This document shows positions 1 through 7,700 of a stretch of DNA of 11,793 bases, piece by piece. This stretch comes from Phoronis ovalis. Taxonomy: Eukaryota > Phoronida > Phoronidae. Every line of letters begins with the position of its first letter. Position 1 is the first letter of the stretch. Where the stretch lies: contig JAOXYB010041360.1 in assembly GCA_028565635.1 (NCBI GenBank), positions 1-11,793 of the forward strand. Direction: 5' to 3'. Made by a program: the position numbers and the translations under genes. The notes beneath the pieces are model-generated. The model worked only from the letters and a program-made list of their open reading frames with translations, was not told the origin of the DNA and ran no database searches.

Positions 1-20
1 AGTTGATCCGAATTGGATGT

Positions 21-69
21 CCGGACGTTTAGCCCCAAGATACGCCGTCCGGTAACCGGACGTTTAGCC
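21..69. repeat. Direct repeat CCGGACGTTTAGCC (2 copies) with a GC-rich hairpin
   Basis: The 14-mer is identical at 21-34 and 56-69 (35-bp period). The second copy overlaps a perfect inverted repeat, CGTCCGG (46-52) and CCGGACG (56-62), around TAA. This is much richer in CG than its surroundings. It may be the end of a dispersed repeat cut by the window edge. Confidence 0.75.
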
Positions 70-91
70 ACTCCGTTTTTTTAGTTAAAAC

Positions 92-267
92 GTACACTGT
101 ATAACTGAGGGTGTTTTTAAAAAGTACACTGTATAAGGGTGTTTTTAAAGAGTACACTGTATAATTTAAGGGTGTTTTTAAAAAGTACACTGTATAAGGG
201 TGTTTTTAAAAAGTACACTGTATAATTTAAGGGTGTTTTTAAAAAGTACACCGTATAAGGGTGTTTT
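92..267. repeat. Higher-order tandem repeat, alternating 28- and 33-bp units
   Basis: The core GTACACTGTATA starts at 92, 124, 152, 185, 213 and 246 (one copy reads GTACACCGTATA), giving spacings of 32, 28, 33, 28 and 33. Short units read ...TATAAGGGTG...; long units have an extra TTTAA before GGGTG. The repeating unit is therefore a 61-bp dimer. A lone CGTACACTGTATA occurs again at 1776-1788. Confidence 0.92.
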
Positions 268-466
268 GATCTTACTTTGTGTTTACTGCTTGTAAGATTC
301 ATTGCAGCAAAATTTAATTTGAAAATATTAAAACACTATGAAGTTTTAATTTGAGTAATATTACACGCATTAATAGTTTCCACCATTCTTAAGGGAAATC
401 GCTACATGATAACCCTACTATGTAAGCGGGGGAGCGCCTGCACACACACATCAGCGAGGCTGCGGC

Positions 467-499
467 CTACACAAATTACTCCTGCATGGGTTTGTGTAG
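467..499. repeat. Inverted repeat CTACACAAA/TTTGTGTAG
   Basis: Nine-bp perfect arms at 467-475 and 491-499 enclose a 15-nt spacer, just after a short CA run (441-450). No RNA gene is recognisable here. Confidence 0.6.
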
Positions 500-1668
500 A
501 GCTCATTGCGAACTGAGATCACCTGGTCATAGATTCTGAGTATGATAAATCAGTTGTCTATTAAGAGTTTCCAGTGACGCAAATAGTTCAATGCGATAGA
601 TTTAGAAGCTTCCTTGACATAGGTAACTAATACTGGACATATCTGGATGAGTTGAACCATCTTGGACATGTTTGTTTATTCATAACTTTAACGAAAGCGT
701 CTCTATACAATTTTTTGAACGTTATAAGAACGTTTTAACGTCTCTTTGAAATAGTCCCTAGTGATTGCAAAGATGAACGCATATGTTCTGAAGTTTAAGT
801 GCTTAAGTTTTGTTTAAATAACGACTGTTTTACCTTTAAACATATAACAAGTAGTTCTATACCACCAGAGACCAATATTGATATCGAGTGTACAAGAAGT
901 CAAGTGTTGATTTCATAAAAGAAGCGCATTTTTATTTAGACAACAGCTTTAAGGAATGAATGTATTATCAAACCTAGGAAAACATATCATAAAATGGAAA
1001 GAAATAGGAACCCGTTGTATTCAGACACTAGGCCAAATTTCACATTATTTTTTAATTTTCAGAGAATCAATAACATCAATTCAAAATAAATAGCTTTTTA
1101 AAAATGTTCAGTATTAATTGTTACATTTTTGTAGCCTGCATGGTGCCGATGCACGGTTCAAGCTCAACGATTTTGAAGCATTCATATGATGTACATTCAT
1201 ACCTAATATATAGTCTGACTTGTCTGAATTATTTTGTATTTAAGAGAAGAGGATAAAGCTCCACTTATAGCTATTGATCAGTTTTGTGTGAAAATAACCA
1301 GAATTTGATTATCAATCGGTTAACAGTCTTCAGGCAGTTTTCAGGTTCAGTACCTCCCCTGAGCTTTGCTATCACATTAAATTATCGTCAATCAACCGTT
1401 CATTATAATTTTGATCGATTCATTCTTGATATAGTCTAAGAAACATATGCTGCAACGCATTTAAGGTCTAAAATTGTTTTTCTTTTTAATAGGTTATATT
1501 ATACTTAGGCCATATTATATTTTTCAAAGTTATATAAAATAGAACCTCATCTCAGACAAGCTAACTAATGAGTTTCTGAAGAGCAGATGCAATTCCTGAA
1601 TAGAAAAATGTATATTTTTATCTCTAAATATTCAATAAAAATCCCAATCATTGACGGAAATGTTTCCA

Positions 1669-1695
1669 GTGTTTTTTATAAATTATAAAAAACAC
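1669..1695. repeat. Perfect 27-bp palindrome
   Basis: GTGTTTTTTATAA (1669-1681) and TTATAAAAAACAC (1683-1695) are exact reverse complements around a single A. A smaller hairpin GGAAA-TG-TTTCC (1656-1667) abuts it on the left. Confidence 0.85.
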
Positions 1696-1981
1696 ACAAA
1701 GGTTTTACTTCCGGCTTCTGGCATGATACTATGAACACCTTTTTATTTAATTTATTGGATTTTTCTTAATCGCTACGTACACTGTATATATCAAAATATA
1801 ATCGCAATATCCAAATAATACTGGTTCACAAAAACGTAAAACAGCTTGGTCATAATTTGTTTGCTGACTACTGACCTCTGTCGGAAGCAAGACAAATCAG
1901 ATTATTGTTCTAAATGATGTGCTTGTGGGGTAGGTCATAAACGATGTCTTCATTATAGTTACAATAAACATGTCTTATGGC

Positions 1982-1993
1982 AAAAAAAAAAAG
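1982..1993 (+). repeat. A12 homopolymer following AATAAA
   Basis: Twelve consecutive A residues start 12 nt after an AATAAA at 1964-1969. The arrangement resembles the 3' end of a retroposed transcript, but no coding remnant is visible upstream. Confidence 0.35.
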
Positions 1994-2590
1994 TAAAAAC
2001 GCATTTTACTACATGCCTGATTAGTGATATAGTTTAGAATCGTTAAGTAAATCTATATACATGGTATAGAAAATAACTAGCTTTCCCATGACCAGTTGTT
2101 TTACACGACATCCAGTGCCGCATCCTAATCTTAAAGCGTAAAATTCAGGCCAAGGTAACGGAAAGAGAAGAGCAACACGAAGTAACGTAGGAATGTAGAC
2201 GAAAGGATGATGAATGGTACCTTATTCTAAAGTATGATTTCGCAAACTTTCAAGTATTCGCATCTTTATATCTGCGGGGTCATTCTGAGAAATAAGGCGC
2301 GCGTGAAGCAAGGAAATGTGATGACGGTGTTTTTTGCCAAAACAAAAATGAAGGAAGAGGCATTGAAAACGGACAACATTTTTTAATAATGCATTTTATG
2401 CAGATTACTATGACAAGCTCTGTCAAGGCATCATGTCTTTGACTCTTTCATGATGGTTGTTTAAACCGTCGAACCATCGAGCAGATGTGTAGATTTGTAA
2501 TCTTCTCAAGAAATGGCTGCTTATATAAAGTGCCTAGTTGACGAAAGGTTGCCATAAAAGAAACTTCTGAAAAGAAGCAAATTCTTGTTT

Positions 2591-2609
2591 CGTTATTTCT
2601 AGAATAACG
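2591..2609. repeat. Short hairpin CGTTATT-TCTAG-AATAACG
   Basis: Seven-bp perfect arms with a five-base spacer. A hairpin this short is common by chance in AT-rich DNA. Confidence 0.4.
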
Positions 2610-3646
2610 ATCTTAGCGAACATTACGCTGACAGTTTAGAAAGTCACAATATGTAGAATGCTCAGTATCTTTCTCTTACATAAAACAAAGAGTTTCAGGT
2701 GCAACGATCAATTGAAACGAACGCGATTGTGCACCTTTTATTTCATGGTAAGAGCCATTACCATGTATTGTACTGTTTCATTTAAAAAGTAATCCAGGTA
2801 CTTGTAAAACAATATCGCACGCATTTCTTGATTGATTTTATTTTGAAATGAAATACAACAAATAAATTATAATAAAAGTAACTTAAAGTGTTGTTCAAGC
2901 TCTAACTTATTAAAAACTTGTTTCCAATGTGGTCTCTGAACATGATCATGATAGTACGAGTAAAATACATGAACAAATGAAAAAAATACCTATTGAATAA
3001 CAAATACTGCATTAATATATTAAACTAGATATTTAGAAAGTTAATAAGACTATTAACAGTTACAAATTAAAACTTCGTACTGGTGGCAAAATTAGCAAGG
3101 CTGAATTATAATGCATTTCTATGTATGGCATATGATAGGCACATAATTAATATTCCCATCCACTTCGATAGTAATACATCTTTTTATATGTCTGGCATTG
3201 CATTTCGATGAAACATTTTTCCAGTTCTAAATCGAGATAATTATCTTCCTAGCCTACAATAAATGTTTTGTGCTGGCATGGAAAATAAACTTTTTCTGGA
3301 GCTAATTGCAAGCTACCTGGGGACAAAACATGGATGCTAGACACAGCATTTTGCAGGGTTCCCTACAAATAAAGAATCCCATCAATTTTCGATAAAAAAC
3401 ATTTGCAAACTCTTTTTTCTGACAGTTTGAGCAAAAAATACATCCAAAGAAAAAGGAAGGTGAAAAATTGCTTATGAATAAGCTATACGGACTATTTTTG
3501 GGTATCAGTTTGACTGAAAAGTAAATACTAAACTGAGCTTCAAATTGACCCTTTAACTGTTATAGACCTGCATGTAAATATATGGTCTTTCATTCAATTA
3601 AAACATTCTGGAAATGAACTCAAGAAGTGTTTCATTTTCGTCATTA

Positions 3647-3674
3647 TGACCTCACAGTAGTCACCATGACGTCA
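3647..3674. promoter_or_regulatory. CRE-like pair upstream of exon 1
   Basis: A full palindromic cAMP-response element TGACGTCA lies at 3667-3674. A one-mismatch copy TGACCTCA lies at 3647-3654, exactly 20 bp away and so on the same face of the helix. They sit 434-461 bp upstream of the favoured start codon. Binding by CREB/ATF proteins is inferred from motif identity only. Confidence 0.4.
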
Positions 3675-3734
3675 AAGTGATTGTGCTCGTCTATGTCACG
3701 AACGATCAAGTGGGGCTGCTTTTAGTCTGGTATG

Positions 3735-3742
3735 TATTTAAA
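3735..3742 (+). promoter_or_regulatory. TATA-like box TATTTAAA
   Basis: TATTTAAA lies 61 bp downstream of the CRE. If used, it would place transcription start near 3765-3775 and give a leader of about 340 nt. Such motifs are frequent in AT-rich DNA, so this is weak. Confidence 0.2.
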
Positions 3743-4107
3743 GTTACTTAATTGGCACGTTATTATTTTCTAATTTTGATTGTTGTGCATTTTTATTGCA
3801 AACGACAGTATTAACTCAACGGTAAAATGTAGCAAGTTTTCTAGATTTGTAACTAATTGATTGTTTTAATCAGTAGACCAGCCAAATGTCTTAATTTAAG
3901 CTCAGTAACATGCCACATTTGTTTTATTATAATTAAATGGTACATTCTCGACTTTAGTGTGTTTAGCTGATAATGGTAAGATTGGTCTATCTAATTACAG
4001 CTGCAGTTTTAGTAAATCATGTTCTTCTCATAAACATCAAAACACGATTTCGAAGATATATCCAAGAACATTCATACGTGCGGTTAGAAAGTAAAACATC
4101 CAGAAAC
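3743..4107 (+). other. Probable 5' leader of the gene, with short upstream ORFs and an in-frame alternative start
   Basis: The stretch holds several ATGs, including a start-stop ATGTAG at 3827-3832. The ATG at 3973, in frame with exon 1, would add 45 residues beginning with the hydrophobic run LVYLITAAVLVNHVLLI and then a basic cluster (RFRR). An acceptor-like ctaattacag ends at 4000, so part of this may instead be an intron. No transcript evidence is available. Confidence 0.35.
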
Positions 4108-4713
4108 ATGGGCAACATATGCCCCTCTCCACCCCAGGAAAATACTGTCTTTTATTATCAATTACCAGCACCTACTGCCCAACGTACACCAAAAGCGCCA
4201 AGGCGGTTGCAAGCTGCAGCTGCTAGAAGACCCCCACAGCTTCAACAAGCAGAAGAACCATTTCTTCCTTCCCAAGGCGTTTCGTCACATGGTTCACCAA
4301 CAGTAGTACTGCGACGTCCCCGCAGTCAGCGTGGTGACCGAGCAAGGTCAAGGGCAAGTCAGGCTGGCCGATGGACACAATTTTTCGGTGACCTAGAGGA
4401 GATGATAGCCAAAGTTGAAAAAACTAGCACCCTGACATACCGCAGGCAATCACCAAGCAGTTCACCAAATGCTTCACCCAGAACTTCACCAACATCTTCA
4501 CCCAGAACTTCGGCACATATTCCTGTAAGCGCGAATGAAGCATCATCTGCCGATTTAAGCCTGGCGCAATATTTGCCAAAACACTCACCGAGAAGCTCAC
4601 CAAGAAGATCACCGAGCAGGTCACCAATAAGGTCACCAGGAAAGTCGCCAAGAAGTTCGCCGCAAACATTCTCAAAAAGACCAAGAAGCACAGATTATGA
4701 TGTTGCTGGTGTT
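4108..4713 (+). CDS. RASGEF1: Exon 1 coding part: Ser/Pro/Arg-rich N-terminal extension (residues 1-202)
   Basis: The open frame runs into a strong donor GTT|GTAAGT at 4714, leaving phase 0. It encodes MGNICPSPPQ at the start, then a Pro/Ala/Gln/Arg-rich stretch, and then RWTQFFGDLEEMIAKVEK (roughly residues 89-106), the only part that looks like a folded or conserved helix. Two S-P-x-x repeat blocks follow (residues 115-132 and 160-185). No counterpart is known to me in vertebrate RASGEF1 proteins. The basic, Ser-Pro-dense composition suggests a disordered, phosphorylatable tail; that is inference. The exon's 5' border is uncertain. The frame is open upstream to a stop at 3964, so coding could begin at 3973 with a hydrophobic segment (residues about 3-22 of that version). 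Alternatively, the exon could start at an acceptor-like ctaattacag ending at 4000. Confidence 0.75.
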
Positions 4714-7700
4714 GTAAGTAGTACTAACTCGAGGAACGACACCGAAGAAAGATAAAGATAAAATTATTAGCTAGGGACATATATATGATTGGTATGAAAG
4801 GGATGGATTTGGGGTTCTGTTCGGGATCATTAGGGAGCTACACACCATTGGGCCGTGGAGCAGCAAAATATTTATTTTAGTTATATTTATGCCACGAATT
4901 ATCATTCTGGTTATGATGTCTTGGTTCTAGAAATAATAGGTTCATTCACAGTGTCTATGGGTGTAAACATTTAATTGTTAACTACACAATTAAATTTCAG
5001 CTCTCGTGAAACATTTATTAGCAAAAATATTAGCACGAAACCGTTGTGTTTCAATACAATTATGGGCAATTAATTAACACGAAAATTATAATTAACACAA
5101 CTTTGAAATCCCGCATACATCATACTACGATAACGCAATATATTAGAGCAGCTCGCCCCCGGAGCTCGCCCTGCGAGATACGCCTTGTACGTAACTGGTT
5201 TTAATTCTTTCGAAATACCAGCAGATTAAAATATAGAAACAAGCAGATACCGTTTTATTAGTCATTTTTTTTTCATGTGGCCAAGTGAATAAACACTGCA
5301 TGTTTACCATCATGTTTACTAGCATGATTAAAGTTGTATGGCAGCTGATCCGTCTTTCACTTAAAAAAAGATATTAAATGTACCCCTGAAAGTTGAATAT
5401 CAAAATGTTTAGCAAATTGAAGTGGTTGTATCAAGGGACAAAGATGTTTGTATCACCGCATGTGGTGTAGCAAGGCATAATTTTGTTACTTTGTATTTTT
5501 TAACAAAAAACTTGGTTGAGGTTCATTTCACCACTGCAAACTAAAATCTCTGCTTTTGTAAAGTGTGGCTATTTCGTATTACAATGTCTAAGAATCACAT
5601 CCAGGACACATAAGGTGATTGCACTTTCGCTTATATAACAACAAACGCATTTTTGAATGGAAAGCTCATTTGAAAAAAAATACATCACATTATCACGGGG
5701 AGCACTTTATGCCTACTGAGGTTGGAATAAGCTAACAAATAATTTTCCTTCTGTAAATATTTAGTCGGGTAATCCATATAAAATATATAGTTGTAGTTTA
5801 CAGACTTTAATTAGATTGCGAATTATTAGAATCCATGAGGTTCTAATGACCTAAATGTCAGGATAGTAATTCCCCGAAAATATGACTGCTGTAAGCATTC
5901 TTAGGTTTAATAACAGCAACACTACACGCAGATGTTTCCCCCATTAAACTTTTGTTTTTTCCACTCTTTATCTAGTCCTTTATCTTATTTGGAAGTTTTT
6001 CTTTTATATTATTAATTAAGTACACGAGGAAATTTGATATTGTAGTATAATTGATAACGTACTGTTTAGGTTACTGATGACGTACTGTACGAAGATGAGC
6101 GCGTAATTGCAGCTAAGTCTTTGCAATCTCTCATAGACCATTTGGTGGAAACACTGGTATCTTATCCCGACGAAGTAAGTAATATATGAACAATGTGATA
6201 ACTCAAAAGTTGTATAATTACCTAACCGATAGTTATACGTCGTCTGCCTACTATGAAGAATTAAATTGAAACATACATGATTTTTTCCACAATATACTAA
6301 CATAACGTTATTTTGTAGATCTTAAATTCAGTACAAATTCTAATTAAATACAGTTATATTACCCAGCCCGGTTTGCTAGATTGGTAAATTGTTTGATTTT
6401 TAATCCGTAGATCTTGGGTTCTTGTTTCTACGGCTAGACAGGATAACACCTCAGTTCACACTGCCGCAAACTGAATACCCGCTGGCTTTACCGGAACTGT
6501 AATTTACTCATCAGCTCCTTTGCTTTTCTTGGCAGCCCTGGCTGCATGTTCCTTAGAGTTTTGAGATTGCTGATACAGTAGAATGAAATGTCCGAAAGTC
6601 GGGGATAATCTTCTAAAGTAGTGTGATACAAAAGAATAAAACCTATACCTTTATTGTGCATGTCTTTTCTGCTATTAATCCTTGCAAAATCATATGCAAT
6701 ACTACTTTTACAGGCGGAGTATATTTTTGCATTCCTGCTAGGTGCCCGTATATTCCTCAAACCTCGCTACTTACTCAATGATATCTATCAAGCATGTCAT
6801 CTGGCTTCACTGAAAAACTCAGATATGATGCTATTACTCAGGTATTTGTGACAAGATTGATTCAGCAAATTCGAACAAGTCTCTTACGACTTTTTGGCAT
6901 AAAAAAACAAAACAATGTTTTATTTTGATTGCAAAATCATGTTTTATAGTGAATGGACGGAATTGTTTCCCTATGACTTCAAAAACGCGAGAATGATGAA
7001 CCTTTTACTTGAAATTACCCAGGAACTCATCACAGATAGTCCAGAATTAAGAGAAGAGGGGGATTTACTTATGGCAAATCTACAACAAGTGGTCAGTGCA
7101 GCATAAATTTAAATTTATTATGAATTTTTATTATTGGTAACTTCAATCTGTCATTGAACAGTACAATCAAAGTATAACACTTTATATAATTCGAATATGT
7201 TATTAAATGCAGCGTCTAATAATAAAACAACATTAACATACAATAAATGTACTATATATATATATATATATAACGATCAGCGATTCAAGCCTTTTTCAGA
7301 TCACTGTGTAATTCATGTTCTACGAGAACTGTACTTCATCTTCTCTCTTTGTTGGTCGCTTTGTGTTTGTTCACAGCGCTAACTTTCGTCCAAATCTCGT
7401 TTCTAGCTGACTGATAATGAAGCATATAAAGAAGGCATGGAACGTCTGGCAAAGAAAATTGAATCAGTAATTGATACGTTTGGTCCAAGGTTGGCTAGTC
7501 AAGAAGAGCGAACAGTAAGCAACATTACATTATTTACGAGTTAAGTAATATCATAGACGAGTAATTAAATAGTTCAAAGAAAAAATAACCTCAATTCTAA
7601 CCGCATTTAGTTTTTTTACAGATTGACATTTGTAAAATATCACCGAACTATAAAGAGTTGGCACAACAGTTAACAGTTATTGAAATGGTGAGTGAATACC

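Larger units (their letters stand above)
1..3640. other. Upstream intergenic DNA with no recognisable gene
   Basis: No open frame of coding character occurs on either strand. The only longish one (117-302, minus) is a translation of the tandem repeat. The stretch is AT-rich with scattered small repeats listed separately: hairpin 46-62, tandem array 92-267, inverted repeat 467-499, palindrome 1669-1695, A12 tract 1982-1993 and hairpin 2591-2609. Distal enhancers or an unseen 5' untranslated exon cannot be excluded. Confidence 0.6.

Noticed and set aside
117-302. Minus-strand open frame with TVYFLKTPL-type repeats
   Set aside because: It is a translation of the 28/33-bp non-coding tandem array; its periodicity comes from the DNA repeat.
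4359-4691. Minus-strand frames rich in LLGDLLGELLGE or FLVTLLVT patterns opposite exon 1
   Set aside because: They are antisense shadows of the S-P-x-x coding repeats. The sense frame joins the conserved RasGEF exons in phase.
5143-5325. Minus-strand frame in intron 1
   Set aside because: Short, no recognisable domain, AT-rich composition, no splice partners.
5425-5434. GTTGTATCAA in intron 1, identical to the core of the intron 6 inverted repeat
   Set aside because: A ten-base match with no flanking similarity is expected by chance.
6016-6303. Minus-strand frame overlapping exon 2
   Set aside because: It lies antisense to a conserved exon and has no family resemblance.
6366-6437. Functional tRNA gene
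   Set aside because: Box B is broken and the acceptor stem does not pair, so only a degenerate SINE head or pseudogene is supportable.
6654-6713. Hydrophobic N-terminal part of the open frame leading into exon 3 (MCMSFLLLILAK...)
   Set aside because: It is intron sequence read through to the acceptor at 6713. The family alignment and phase from exon 2 begin exactly at AEYIFAF.
6488-6760. Minus-strand frame overlapping exon 3 and the SINE body
   Set aside because: Antisense to a conserved exon; no recognisable protein signature, although a SINE or older element body may explain the open length.
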